Counted from the stretch's first letter, positions 8,908 to 17,558 are shown. The stretch is 41,496 nucleotides of DNA from Akkermansiaceae bacterium UBA5689 (GCA_002420305.1 DIHT01000171.1:14405-55900); one strand, 5' to 3'. Notes: generated by a model not told the origin, from the letters alone. Made by a program: numbers and translations.

Positions 8908-10692
8908 CTATCCCTCCTTGATCGCTTTTTCCACAAGGCGAGCAGCCAGAGCCTCCGTAGCTTGATCCAAGCGCTCCACTGCTCCTTTGAGCACATTAGC
9001 CTCACTCCCAGTCAATGCATGCTCCACGGCACGTTCGGCCAACCGAATCTCTTCCTGCTCCTCCTCACTCAGGATTGGTCCGATCTCAACAAGAGCGCCG
9101 CGCACGGCAGGAAGAAGTTCCTCCGCCTTGAGCTGAGCCTCGGTAAACACCCTCGCATTCATATCTTCAAACGCGTGCTCAACACTTTCCTCCACCATTT
9201 GCTCAACCGCCTCTTCGTTGACATCCACAGCCGCGCTTTCGATACGAACGATGACGTCCTCTGCCGTGCCCTCCACGTCACGGGCAAGAACCTCGAGGAT
9301 ACCATTTTCATCCAGCGACAACTGGACTCCCACTCTGGCTTTTCCCCGCGGCGCACTCCTGAAGGAGAGGTCAAACTTTCCAAGCTCCCAATTGTCCCGG
9401 GCGAGCTCCCGCTCCCCCTGTAACACCCGCACCCTCATCGAGTCCTGACCATCTCTGGCATTGGTGAACATTTCCCCCACCTTACAGGGAATTGTGGTGT
9501 TGCGTGGTATCAGAACGTTCATTAGTCCTCCCAAGGTTTCGATCCCGAGACTAAGCGGAGTAACGTCCAAAAGAAGAACCTCCCGCCACGTTCCCGCAAT
9601 GATACCGGCCTGTATCGATGCGCCCAAAGCTACCGCCTCGTCAGGGTGTTGCGAACAATCTGGTTCTCGCTGAAAGACCGCTTCGGCCAGCTTTTGTACT
9701 GCAGGCACTCGGCTGCTACCTCCAACCATTACCACTGCCCCAACTTCGTCAGGCTCCATCCCCGCATCGACGAGAACCTCCCTGCAAATTCTTTCCATTC
9801 TGGAGAGAAGAGGCTCCACTCCGCTCTCCAGATCGGCCCGGCTCACTTCCACCTCGAGACTTTGTACCCCATCATAAAAAGGCACCCGGAAGACAGCATG
9901 ATCTTTGGTGGAGAGCTCGCGCTTGACCCGCTCTGCCTCCCGAATCAGCCGGTCCCCATCAGCCTCCGGATCTTCTAACGCAGACCCTGCCATACCGGCT
10001 CCCTGCCTCACCAGATCCAGAATGACCGCATCAATATCATCACCTCCCAGCCGAGTGTCCCCACCCGTGGCAAGGACCTCAAAAATCCCATCGCGTAGCT
10101 CCAGAATCGAGACGTCGAAAGTTCCGCCTCCGAGATCAAATACAGCGACGCGGGCACTCTCTCCCAATTTGTTCATCCCATATGCCAGAGCGGCAGCAGT
10201 AGGCTCAGCCACCAGCCTGAGCACCTCAAGCCCCGCCTCTTCACCAGCTTGTTTGGTAGACTCACGCTGTGCGTTATTAAAGTATGCCGGCACCGTTATG
10301 ACCGCTTTCCGGACCTCACGCTCTAAACGGTATTCCGCAATACGCTTCAACTCACCAAGCAACACACTGCTGACCTCTACCGGAGTACGAGGGCCCTCCA
10401 AAGTCCGGAACGCAACTCCTCCATGGGTGTCGCCTACCAACGGAAGCCCCCCTTCCATATGCTCTCCGAAGCGGACTCCAATCTGACGCTTGGCGCTCCT
10501 GACTAACCGGCCCGCGGGGGCCTCTCTGAGTGCAGGACGTCCCGCCTTCACGCCCTCTGGCCCGAACCATACCACGCTTGGTGTCAACCTCTCACCTCCC
10601 TCGTCAGCGAGAAGAATCGGGAAACCCGCCTCCACAATCCCCACTGCCGAATAGGTGGTTCCAAGATCAATCCCTATTACCGGCTCAGCCAT
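8908..10692 (-). CDS. Hsp70 family chaperone (HscA-like)
   Basis: The protein has 594 residues. Residue 4 of the longest frame (ATG at 10692) gives MAEPVIGIDLGTTYSAVGI, the phosphate-1 loop of the actin-like ATPase. Further Hsp70 marks: VPAYFNNAQREST, VAEPTAAALAYG, FDLGGGTFDVSIL, VGGSSRVPAVQ, then the substrate-binding domain starting LLLDVTPLSLGIETLGG and an alpha-helical lid. It is shorter than DnaK (about 635-640) and lacks the EEVD-like/Q-rich DnaK tail. A J-domain HscB-like gene and an A-type Fe-S carrier lie immediately upstream. Length and context favour HscA (handing Fe-S clusters from a scaffold) over DnaK, but no iscU or iscS is present, so the client may differ here, possibly the three membrane proteins downstream. 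Confidence 0.85.
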   Translation of the reverse strand: MAEPVIGIDLGTTYSAVGIVEAGFPILLADEGGERLTPSVVWFGPEGVKAGRPALREAPAGRLVRSAKRQIGVRFGEHMEGGLPLVGDTHGGVAFRTLEGPRTPVEVSSVLLGELKRIAEYRLEREVRKAVITVPAYFNNAQRESTKQAGEEAGLEVLRLVAEPTAAALAYGMNKLGESARVAVFDLGGGTFDVSILELRDGIFEVLATGGDTRLGGDDIDAVILDLVRQGAGMAGSALEDPEADGDRLIREAERVKRELSTKDHAVFRVPFYDGVQSLEVEVSRADLESGVEPLLSRMERICREVLVDAGMEPDEVGAVVMVGGSSRVPAVQKLAEAVFQREPDCSQHPDEAVALGASIQAGIIAGTWREVLLLDVTPLSLGIETLGGLMNVLIPRNTTIPCKVGEMFTNARDGQDSMRVRVLQGERELARDNWELGKFDLSFRSAPRGKARVGVQLSLDENGILEVLARDVEGTAEDVIVRIESAAVDVNEEAVEQMVEESVEHAFEDMNARVFTEAQLKAEELLPAVRGALVEIGPILSEEEQEEIRLAERAVEHALTGSEANVLKGAVERLDQATEALAARLVEKAIKEG

Positions 10693-10740
10693 CGCCCGCA
10701 ACCTGACCGAGCTCCCCTCGAATGCAAGCTCACAAGACTC

Positions 10741-11307
10741 TTACCAGCACCCAGCCTGAGCCCAAGCCGCCCTTAACTGAGCCTCCCACCTCTCCAGAAA
10801 TGAGAGGGCCCGGACAAGCTCCATGGCCTCTTCCCTGATCTCGTGAGGATCGCTTTCGTCGAACCGTTTGAAAACGGATACCATTGCCGTAATCGCATTC
10901 TCTAACTCGCCGCGGGCCTCAACGATTCGACCCTGCAGGGAAATTCCCTCTGCCTCAGCCAGCGAGCGCACCAGCGTGGAGCGAGCCTCCCGGTGGCGCT
11001 CCGCGATTTCACTGGCCTTCTGTAGCAAGGCATTGACCGGGCCAAACCGCGCCTCAACCGCCGGAGGCAGGCTGCCATCCTCAACCACCCTGATCCCGAA
11101 AAGTTCCAACCAGTGACGCAACCTCCGGGCGGGGCTGCTGAGGGCCTTATAGCCCTCCGCGACAGCGTCGAAACCTTTTGCGGTCCCTCCTGCATCAGGA
11201 TGAGCCTCCTGGCACCGCCCATCATAATGGGCCCGCAAAGTTTCGGGAGAAAGATCCAACTGCCTCTCCATCCCCAAGGCTTCGAAATGATCACTGCCAG
11301 TCACCAT
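10741..11307 (-). CDS. J-domain co-chaperone, HscB-like
   Basis: The protein has 188 residues, close to HscB (about 170). The N-terminal J-domain has helix II basic residues and the HPD tripeptide at residues 36-38, needed to stimulate Hsp70 ATPase. A long helical C-terminal region (about residues 85-188) matches the three-helix HscB client-binding domain in size and composition. There is no Gly/Phe region or zinc finger, so it is not DnaJ. The start ATG overlaps the stop of the A-type carrier gene (TGATG), indicating translational coupling, and the Hsp70 gene follows 48 bp later. The combination strongly suggests an Hsp70/Hsp40 pair dedicated to Fe-S or membrane clients. Confidence 0.8.
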   Translation of the reverse strand: MVTGSDHFEALGMERQLDLSPETLRAHYDGRCQEAHPDAGGTAKGFDAVAEGYKALSSPARRLRHWLELFGIRVVEDGSLPPAVEARFGPVNALLQKASEIAERHREARSTLVRSLAEAEGISLQGRIVEARGELENAITAMVSVFKRFDESDPHEIREEAMELVRALSFLERWEAQLRAAWAQAGCW

Positions 11308-11666
11308 CAGGCCGCAAAGCTCTCCCCGCAGGAGCAGGTTACCACTGCGTTGGGGTTACTCACCTTAAACCCCCCATGTTGGAGATCGGCTGAGAAGTCC
11401 AGTTCGCTTCCCCCGACAAAAAGAGCACTTTTGGGATCAATCACCACGTTCACTCCATTCGATTCCACGAGGATATCCCGGTCTAGAGGACCATCCACGA
11501 GGTCCATCTGATACTGGAGCCCACTGCAGCCTCCCCCGATGACCTTGATACGGAGGGCGCCATTCGGCCGCCCCTGGCGGTCGAGGAGAGTCCGCAACTG
11601 CTTCGAGGCTCCATCCTCGACCGCGATCAGTTCTTCCGTGCCTACAGTGATTCTCGGCTCCGTCAT
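11307..11666 (-). CDS. A-type iron-sulfur carrier protein (IscA/ErpA/HesB family)
   Basis: The protein has 119 residues, normal for the family. The three conserved cysteines are present: Cys47 in GGGCSGLQY, and Cys111 and Cys113 in the C-terminal CSCGESF. The LDFSADLQHGGFKVSNPNA stretch before the cysteines is also typical. A-type carriers accept Fe-S clusters (or iron) from scaffolds and pass them to apo-enzymes. IscA, ErpA and SufA cannot be told apart by eye. The stop overlaps the hscB-like start. The gene begins 95 bp after the helicase stop on the same strand, so it may have its own promoter or be read from the helicase transcript. Confidence 0.92.
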   Translation of the reverse strand: MTEPRITVGTEELIAVEDGASKQLRTLLDRQGRPNGALRIKVIGGGCSGLQYQMDLVDGPLDRDILVESNGVNVVIDPKSALFVGGSELDFSADLQHGGFKVSNPNAVVTCSCGESFAA

Positions 11667-11761
11667 CGTCTTCGTATCTCCAACATCTTAGAGCGCTCCC
11701 GGCAACATCGTAATAAAATTGTGCATGAGCCCAGTAAAGGGCTTCGGATGTGCGCCCTCTT

Positions 11762-13753
11762 TCAATCAAGAAGAGCCCGCATATTACCAAAGAAGTCGCT
11801 CACGTCATCGTCATCGGCAAGGGCGTTCATCTCCTCCGTGTAATCACGCTCGAGAATCCAATTCGCATCCAATTCTCTCAGAAAGGAACTAGGGTCGCAC
11901 CTCACCTGCTCGCCATACTTGATCCTCAAGGAACAGTAGCTGAGGTAGAGATGCTGCCGCGCTCTCGTGATTCCTACATAAAGTAAGCGACGCTCCTCAT
12001 CCTGAGTTCCCTCCTCCTTGCTGCGCCAGTGGGGCAGCACTCCCTCTTCCAGACCCACTAAAAAGACTACTGGAAACTCAAGCCCTTTGGAGGCATGGAG
12101 GGTAATCAGGGTCACCCCGGATTTTTTCTCTAGTTCTTCCTCCTCCGGCTCAGCATCAAGGGCCGCATCATCAAGGAACTGCTGGATCGTCCTCCCCTTC
12201 CGGAGGGCATCCCTCAACGCAGCAACCACCTCCGCCACGGCCTCTCCTCGTTGTTCCCGCTCCTCGTCCGTTCGGCACGACCGCATCAGCCACGCGGTGT
12301 AATCTATCTCCTTCAGGAACTCGCTGAGAGCCTCTCCCGCCCTGCCCGCTGCGATCCGTGGCGAGTACAACTCAATCAGCTCAACGAAATTCCGGATTGA
12401 CCCACTTCCCTTCGCAGAGAGCTGACTGGTGAAGGAGAGATCTTTCATCGCGTCCCAGCCTCTCATTCCATGCTCCCGGCAGTGTTCAAGTAACAGCATG
12501 GCGGTGTTGGACCCGATTCCCCGGGGAGGAGTATTCAGGATCCGCAGGAGACAGACGTCAGCCAGGGGGTTGGCCAGAACCTGTAAATAGGCGAGAACAT
12601 CTCGAACTTCCCTGCGATCATAAAAACTCTGGGCCCCAACCAGTCGATAGGGAATCTCCTCCTGCCGGAAGACCTGTTCGACTTTCCGGATGTGGGTATT
12701 GGTCCGGAAGAGAACCGCGAAATCCTCCCAGCGCCCATTGTCTTTCGTCCTGGCACGCCGGATTTCTTTTGCCATCCAGAGAGCCTCCTCCTCATCTCCG
12801 GGCAAGGCCATCAGGGTGACCTTGTCCCCTCCCTTTATGGTCGCTCGCAGGGTCTTTTCATGCCGCGCAGGGCTGTTACTGATGAGTTCGTTGGCCACAC
12901 TCAGGATGGCCTCCGTACTCCGGTAGTTATTCTCGAGTCGGACAACCTTGGGATCGGGGAAGAAGTGTCCAAACTGCAGGATATTGCTCACCTGTGCCCC
13001 TCTCCACCCATAGATACTCTGATCATCGTCTCCGACCACGCAGATATTGTGGGGTGGCCCGACCAGCTGCATCAGCAGGTCCATCTGCAGACCGTTGGTA
13101 TCCTGAAACTCATCCACGGTGACGTAGCGGTAGCGCTCCCTCCAGTATTCACGGGCCTCCCTCTGCTCCCGGAGCACTTGCTCCGCCAATACGAGCAAAT
13201 CATCAAAATCGAGCGCGTTACGAGCCCTCAGCTCCCGCTGATAGCTCATCGCTACCGTTCTCACCAGATCATCAGGAATCTCCCCAAGTGACATCCCGGC
13301 GTTTTTCTGGCGAGAGACTGCCGCAGCGATGTCCCACGGCTTGATCTTCTCCTTTGCCCCCCCGTGCTGGACAATGAGCTGCTTGACCAAGCCGTCCCGG
13401 TCGCCTCCCGCAGCAATGCTAAAGTTGGTGTTGTAGCCCAATAACCCCGCATGCACTCGCAGAACCCGCACGCAGAGGGAGTGGAAAGTGCACACCGTCA
13501 TTTCCTCCGCTGCTTTTCGCCGGACCATCTCTCCTACCCGCTCCCGCATCTCGCAGGCGGCCTTGTTGGTGAAGGTCACCGCAAGAATGTTCCGGGGGTC
13601 CACACCCCTCTCCAGAAGATTCGCAATGCGAAAGATCACGGTTCTGGTCTTACCCGTTCCCGCGCCAGCAAGGATAAGAACCGGTCCCTCAGTGCTTTGC
13701 ACCGCCTCGGCCTGCGCCTCGTTCAACCCTGCCACTATCGTTCCCCCACCCAT
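11762..13753 (-). CDS. UvrD/Rep/PcrA family DNA helicase
   Basis: Superfamily 1A 3'-5' DNA helicase of 663 residues. Motifs in order: Q-motif region LNEAQAEAV, Walker A AGAGTGKT (residues 29-36), motif Ia VTFTNKAA, Walker B VDEFQDTN, motif III GDDDQSIYGWRGA, motif IV LENNYRS, motif V TLHASKGLEFPVVFLVG and motif VI YVGITRARQHL. Its length is nearer Rep (about 670) than UvrD or PcrA (about 720), and it lacks a long C-terminal tail, so it may act in replication-fork restart rather than excision repair. The first gene of the minus-strand run, it is divergent from the Bax-inhibitor gene. Confidence 0.92.
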   Translation of the reverse strand: MGGGTIVAGLNEAQAEAVQSTEGPVLILAGAGTGKTRTVIFRIANLLERGVDPRNILAVTFTNKAACEMRERVGEMVRRKAAEEMTVCTFHSLCVRVLRVHAGLLGYNTNFSIAAGGDRDGLVKQLIVQHGGAKEKIKPWDIAAAVSRQKNAGMSLGEIPDDLVRTVAMSYQRELRARNALDFDDLLVLAEQVLREQREAREYWRERYRYVTVDEFQDTNGLQMDLLMQLVGPPHNICVVGDDDQSIYGWRGAQVSNILQFGHFFPDPKVVRLENNYRSTEAILSVANELISNSPARHEKTLRATIKGGDKVTLMALPGDEEEALWMAKEIRRARTKDNGRWEDFAVLFRTNTHIRKVEQVFRQEEIPYRLVGAQSFYDRREVRDVLAYLQVLANPLADVCLLRILNTPPRGIGSNTAMLLLEHCREHGMRGWDAMKDLSFTSQLSAKGSGSIRNFVELIELYSPRIAAGRAGEALSEFLKEIDYTAWLMRSCRTDEEREQRGEAVAEVVAALRDALRKGRTIQQFLDDAALDAEPEEEELEKKSGVTLITLHASKGLEFPVVFLVGLEEGVLPHWRSKEEGTQDEERRLLYVGITRARQHLYLSYCSLRIKYGEQVRCDPSSFLRELDANWILERDYTEEMNALADDDDVSDFFGNMRALLD

Positions 13754-13933
13754 TTCGTATGGGACAACACCCTACGAAAGCTGCGCGCCGGGAAAAGGTG
13801 AATATCAACTGCGGAGGCGAATTCTTCTGGCGAGCCGGCCGCAATTCTCCCGCCGCACTGCCCCACTCTTCTTGCGCTCCCGGTGAACAGGGATTATATT
13901 TCCCGTCACGAAAGAACCGTTTCCTCCAAAATC

Positions 13934-14656
13934 ATGTTTGAGAGCTACCAGAACCCTTACGTCGTGGCCGCCGCTCCCGTGGACGTCCGCGCCACCTTTA
14001 TTCGCCGGACCTATGGACACCTCGCCGCTGCCGTCGGGGCCTTCATCCTGATCGAGCTTGCCCTCTTCCAGATTCCTGACATCGACTCCAAGGTGATGGG
14101 GATTCTGGCACAAAGTCCCTACAGTATGCTCTTCGTCCTCGGCGGATTCATGCTGGCCTCCTACCTGGCCAACAAATGGGCCCTGACCTCTACCAGCAAG
14201 GGAATGCAATATGCGGGTCTTGGCCTCTTCGTGATAGCCGAGGCTGTCGTGTTTCTTCCCATTCTCCTCGTCGCGGCCAGCCCCCGATTCCTCAATGCTC
14301 CGGATCTGATCGGACAGGCCGGAATGATCACAGCTGCCATGTTCGCCGGATTGACCTTTATTGCCTTCTCCACCAAGAAGGACTTCTCCTTCCTCGGGGG
14401 GATCATCAAGGTCGGCTTCCTCGTAGCCGTCGTTACCATCGTGCTCTCCTTCTTCATGGGCTTCAGCCTTGGCCTTTTCTTCTCGGGCGCGATGGTCCTT
14501 CTCGCTGCCGCCTCTATTCTCTGGAGCACCAGTAACATCATCCACCACTACGGCACCGAGCAATATGTTGCCGCCTCGCTCGGCCTCTTTGCCAGCGTGG
14601 CGATGCTCTTCTTCTACGTCCTGAGAATTCTCATGATCCTCCGGGGCAGCGACTAG
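13934..14656 (+). CDS. Bax inhibitor-1/YccA family membrane protein
   Basis: The protein has 240 residues with about seven hydrophobic helices. The ATG at 13934 gives MFESYQNPYVVAAAP followed by FIRRTYGHLAAAVGAFILIE, the first helix typical of YccA/YbhL-type proteins. The longer frame from 13883 has no hydrophobic or conserved leader. The FSTKKDFSFLGG loop matches the family's conserved cytoplasmic loop. Bacterial members are inner-membrane proteins implicated in protease FtsH modulation (YccA) or Ca2+ leak (BsYetJ). Which role applies here cannot be read from sequence. Stands alone, divergent from the helicase. Confidence 0.85.
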   Translation: MFESYQNPYVVAAAPVDVRATFIRRTYGHLAAAVGAFILIELALFQIPDIDSKVMGILAQSPYSMLFVLGGFMLASYLANKWALTSTSKGMQYAGLGLFVIAEAVVFLPILLVAASPRFLNAPDLIGQAGMITAAMFAGLTFIAFSTKKDFSFLGGIIKVGFLVAVVTIVLSFFMGFSLGLFFSGAMVLLAAASILWSTSNIIHHYGTEQYVAASLGLFASVAMLFFYVLRILMILRGSD

Positions 14657-14688
14657 ATCCTCCCCTTCACGGACACAATAGCTGCTAG

Positions 14689-14716
14689 CGTCGGCGGGGT
14701 CCCTTGCCGGCGTTTT
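14689..14716 (+). terminator. Probable terminator after the Bax-inhibitor gene
   Basis: A 7-bp stem CGTCGGC / GCCGGCG (one G-T pair) with a 10-nt loop, followed by TTTT. It lies 33 bp after the stop at 14656. The loop is long and the T-run short, so confidence is moderate. Confidence 0.4.
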
Positions 14717-14780
14717 GCGTTGACCACCCGCGGGGCCAGCTCTTCCCCGATGGCACCCACCCGCAGGGCTCCTCCCGGCT

Positions 14781-15155
14781 TTAAGCGGACGCCTCCCGGG
14801 CGCGCCGCGCAGCCTTGAAGGAACGGATCGCCATCACGGTGAAAAACAGGCAGATCGCGGCCATAATGGCGATTAACACCGGCCCTGGCCCAGTGAGTTC
14901 TCCTTTAATCGCACCCGGGATCAGGCGACCTAGTCCTGCAAGCGCCCCTAGGGCGGAGAACAGCACCGCGATATGCATCCCCGCCATGGTGCTCTTCAGG
15001 GCCACCACCCCCCCAAGGAGCATCGGCACCCCGACAAAGGCCGGAATCAGCGCGGTAACGGACTGCTTACTGGCCCCGATGGCCTCCCAGCCCAGATACC
15101 CTACCAAGCCCAGAACGATGAGAGCCCCCGAACACAAGAAACAGAGATTGCGCAT
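14781..15155 (-). CDS. Small four-helix membrane protein, unknown function
   Basis: The protein has 124 residues made almost entirely of four hydrophobic helices (about residues 5-24, 34-53, 61-81 and 92-112) with a basic C-terminal tail SFKAARRAREASA, expected inside the cell. I do not recognise a named family. The ATG at 15155 starts MRNLCFLCSGALIV. It lies 65 bp after the ApbE stop on the same strand, with a stem-loop between, so it is probably a separate transcription unit. It is convergent with the Bax-inhibitor gene. Confidence 0.65.
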   Translation of the reverse strand: MRNLCFLCSGALIVLGLVGYLGWEAIGASKQSVTALIPAFVGVPMLLGGVVALKSTMAGMHIAVLFSALGALAGLGRLIPGAIKGELTGPGPVLIAIMAAICLFFTVMAIRSFKAARRAREASA

Positions 15156-15166
15156 ACTGGGATCCT

Positions 15167-15186
15167 ACCCTGCAAACGTGCAGGGT
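15167..15186 (-). terminator. Stem-loop between apbE and the small membrane protein gene
   Basis: A perfect 8-bp inverted repeat ACCCTGCA / TGCAGGGT with loop AACG, 35 bp past the apbE stop. No T-run follows on the minus strand, so it may be a transcript-end or attenuating hairpin rather than a classical intrinsic terminator. Confidence 0.45.
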
Positions 15187-15220
15187 CAAGAGGGGTGCTC
15201 GCTTTGCCCCCATCTGGTCT

Positions 15221-16159
15221 TTATCGGCCAGTTTTGTGGATGAACAACTCCACATCCTCCCACTGCGCAATGAGATCTCGGGCTTTCTCTTCCTCAAGAA
15301 CCGAACACGCCGTGGAAAGAGCATCGGCAAGCCAGGCCTCGGGAGCGGTCACTGCCACGACCTTCCGGGCCTCCACACAATCCCCAGTGCGTGGATCAAC
15401 AATGTGATTCCGGCGATCTCCTGTTCCAAAGTAAAGCCCGGCCCCCGAGGAGACCGCGAGCGCGCGATCCCGCAAGGCGATTTCCTCTCCCTCCACGCCC
15501 CGGAGACCCACAATCCAGTCCTTTCCGGAGGGCTGAGTCCCGAGGCCGTAGAATTCACCAAGATTCACGAGGCAGTGCTGCGCTCCCCCGTCACGCAGGA
15601 TCTCGCTTGCCCGGTCGGTGATCCATCCCTGCGAAAGGCCGTTCAACGTCAGGGCCATTCCCTCCCGGCCAAAGCTCAACTCCTCCTCACCGCAACGCAC
15701 CTGCCGGAAGTCCACCTTCTCCAGGAACTGCGCTTGTGCATCGGGATTGATAGCTCCAGTAGTTTCAACCGTCTCACGTAACCAGGTCCAATAGGGCTGG
15801 ATAGTGGGATCAAAGGCTCCTCCCGAGCGTTCCGCGACAAGCAGGGCCTTACGCACAAGGTCCACAAGTTCCGGGGGAGGATTGTCAAGGCGCCCCGTCC
15901 GATTAAGACGAGAAAGAGGCGAGTCGGGTAGATAGAGAGAAAAGAGTTTCTCCAGCCTCTGCATCTCCAACTCGCAGTCCCTGATCAAAGGCTCCGCAAC
16001 TGCCGGCGGCATTGCGTGCACCGCCATGTCGACATCAGAGTTGAACAGGACCCCCCGCCAGCGGGTGACTTCTTCACCTCCCCTTCGCTGGCAACCACTA
16101 CCCACCAGAGATGCCGCACTGGATGCGGCAAAAAGAGAGAGACACCGGCGGCGATTCAT
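15221..16159 (-). CDS. apbE: FAD:protein FMN transferase (ApbE)
   Basis: Transfers FMN from FAD to a Thr/Ser of a periplasmic flavoprotein. The protein has 312 residues. The N-terminus MNRRRCLSLFAASSAASLVGSGC has a twin-arginine-like stretch and ends with a Cys that could be lipidated, though the residues before it fit a lipobox only loosely. Family segments: AFDPTIQPYW, GLSQGWITDRASEIL (usually KGxxxD; Gln replaces Lys here), VNLGEFYGLG, HIVDPRTGD, and APEAWLADALSTACSVL with the Mg2+-binding Asp. It is the third gene of a tight operon with an FMN-binding protein and a PepSY protein, giving it an obvious substrate. Confidence 0.92.
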   Translation of the reverse strand: MNRRRCLSLFAASSAASLVGSGCQRRGGEEVTRWRGVLFNSDVDMAVHAMPPAVAEPLIRDCELEMQRLEKLFSLYLPDSPLSRLNRTGRLDNPPPELVDLVRKALLVAERSGGAFDPTIQPYWTWLRETVETTGAINPDAQAQFLEKVDFRQVRCGEEELSFGREGMALTLNGLSQGWITDRASEILRDGGAQHCLVNLGEFYGLGTQPSGKDWIVGLRGVEGEEIALRDRALAVSSGAGLYFGTGDRRNHIVDPRTGDCVEARKVVAVTAPEAWLADALSTACSVLEEEKARDLIAQWEDVELFIHKTGR

Positions 16160-16168
16160 GAAGCAAGA

Positions 16169-16930
16169 TCATTTCCTCCTGAACAGGAGGCGAATACCAA
16201 GCACAGTGAGAACGAAGACCGCCACCCCGGTCAGATCAACGAAGAAGCGGCCTATTTTTCCTAACAAACTTCCACTGTGCAAATCGGTAATAACCCGCGA
16301 CCAGGTGAATTCCGAACCCTCCACCAGAATCTGCTGTAGTGAATCCCGCTCATTAAACCCCTCACTCGGAGTGCTCCAAGCAACTACAGCCCCGGAAGGC
16401 GCTTCCTCAAAGTCTAGGAATCCTTCGCCCAGAACATGTTGCCCATCAGCCGTTTGGAGATGTATTCGATCGTTGGAATCGAGGCCAATTCCCAAAAGAG
16501 GAACGGCCGGAAGAGATTCTTCCCCAAGTCTATCCAGGTAAAGTCCCTGGGAATCGTATACGAAAATTTCATTTTCGGTCGCCACCACCAGCTCGGCCGG
16601 CAGAGCTACAGCCCCTGTCAGAGTTCCGCTCTCCTCGAGAAGCTTGTCATCAACAAAAAGTTGGCCTCCCCATCCAGCAACCAGAAAACGGCCCGCCTTT
16701 GTGACGGCAGGCACTCCCTCGGGTATCTGGTTGTATCTCTTCAGCAGCCAAGCCGAACTCACCTTTTTCTCCGTCAGCCCAAGGCGCTCCCCGTGCTGGA
16801 GAAGGAGGCCGCTGACAACAAGCCAGAGGAGAGGGAGGGCGAATGCCGCACCGAGATATCTGTGCCATCGGCGATGCCACTTTCGTGGCCCCGGTCGTCG
16901 GCCCTTTCTTCTGGGCCGATCTTCACCCAT
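16169..16930 (-). CDS. PepSY-associated transmembrane protein
   Basis: The protein has 253 residues. A basic N-terminus (RKWHRRWHRYLGAAFALPLLWLVVSGLLLQHGERLGL) matches the PepSY-associated TM helix with its conserved His/Trp/Arg cluster. A long exported middle part with beta-propeller-like repeats follows, then a C-terminal segment LHSGSLLGKIGRFFVDLTGVAVFVLTVLGIRLLFRRK containing the second helix. The conserved His residues before and between the helices are what PepSY-TM ferric-reductase-like proteins use for heme or quinone-linked electron transfer. The start lies 6 nt after the FMN-binding gene's stop, and the stop is 9 nt before apbE. Probable role: passing electrons across the membrane to the flavinylated partner. 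Confidence 0.78.
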   Translation of the reverse strand: MGEDRPRRKGRRPGPRKWHRRWHRYLGAAFALPLLWLVVSGLLLQHGERLGLTEKKVSSAWLLKRYNQIPEGVPAVTKAGRFLVAGWGGQLFVDDKLLEESGTLTGAVALPAELVVATENEIFVYDSQGLYLDRLGEESLPAVPLLGIGLDSNDRIHLQTADGQHVLGEGFLDFEEAPSGAVVAWSTPSEGFNERDSLQQILVEGSEFTWSRVITDLHSGSLLGKIGRFFVDLTGVAVFVLTVLGIRLLFRRK

Positions 16931-16936
16931 TACTGC

Positions 16937-17449
16937 TTATTTAGGACGGATCTGGTCCATGTAGAGGGCCACCCGTCCCATTTCCATCATGGCGCGGGTG
17001 GAAAGAGTTGCACCCGCAATATTGTTTACTCTCCGGCTCAGCTTTCCGCTCGACCCGAGGGTCGCACCTTTGAACTGATTTGTGAACGTTGTTCGTCTGA
17101 CCTCCGCTCCAATTGTTTCACGGTAAATCAGCATCTTGACCGACTCGATTTTTCCACTGCTTACCACAAATCCGGTAGTGATCGGGCGCGTCTTTCCTAT
17201 TTCGTCAAGGATGACGACCATCTTCCCTTTATATGTCCAGTAGCGGACTCTGGTAGGGCGGTACTCATGTCCCATGAGACGTTTAATCCTGCTCTGGTTG
17301 GAAGAGGTCAGCGTAAGATATTTGGTGGTGGGGACTTGCCCACCACAGGCGGAACGGATGAAGTCCGAGGGTTTCTGGTAAACTGTTGTTCCCGAATGCG
17401 CCACGAGTGTGGCGGCGAAGAGGACAGTTAGGGTGAGAAGGTGGTGCAT
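16937..17449 (-). CDS. Exported FMN-binding domain protein (flavinylation substrate)
   Basis: The protein has 170 residues with an N-terminal signal peptide (MHHLLTLTVLFAATLVAHS). The C-terminal part fits the FMN_bind domain found in NqrC, RnfG and related proteins. The segment VNNIAGATLSTRAM (residues 141-154) aligns with the ApbE target motif D-x-x-[S/T]-G-A-T, with Thr148 as predicted FMN acceptor. Two positions differ from consensus: Asn142 for Asp and Ala145 for Ser/Thr. No Nqr or Rnf partners are nearby; instead the PepSY protein and ApbE follow directly. This is a stand-alone extracytoplasmic flavin redox unit. A CCTTTAAGG inverted repeat sits 29 bp upstream of the start. Confidence 0.85.
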   Translation of the reverse strand: MHHLLTLTVLFAATLVAHSGTTVYQKPSDFIRSACGGQVPTTKYLTLTSSNQSRIKRLMGHEYRPTRVRYWTYKGKMVVILDEIGKTRPITTGFVVSSGKIESVKMLIYRETIGAEVRRTTFTNQFKGATLGSSGKLSRRVNNIAGATLSTRAMMEMGRVALYMDQIRPK

Positions 17450-17477
17450 TTGGATGATTCTAGATTATTTACTTTTA

Positions 17478-17486
17478 CCTTAAAGG
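17478..17486 (-). promoter_or_regulatory. CCTTTAAGG inverted repeat upstream of the flavin operon
   Basis: On the minus strand the 9-mer CCTTTAAGG has arms CCTT and AAGG around one base. It lies 29 bp before the FMN-binding gene start. The same 9-mer occurs twice upstream of the neighbouring porin, suggesting a shared regulator. The site is seen; the regulatory role is inference. Confidence 0.4.
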
Positions 17487-17558
17487 GGGTTTTCCGATAC
17501 GCAAATTTTCAGACTATTTCTTATTACAGATCACTTCCCCCAATCCCGGTAAACCATA

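Noticed and set aside
13805..14563. 252-codon minus-strand frame opposite the Bax-inhibitor gene
   Set aside because: Highly charged, repetitive Glu/Gly/His sequence typical of an antisense shadow of a membrane protein; no RBS or motif.
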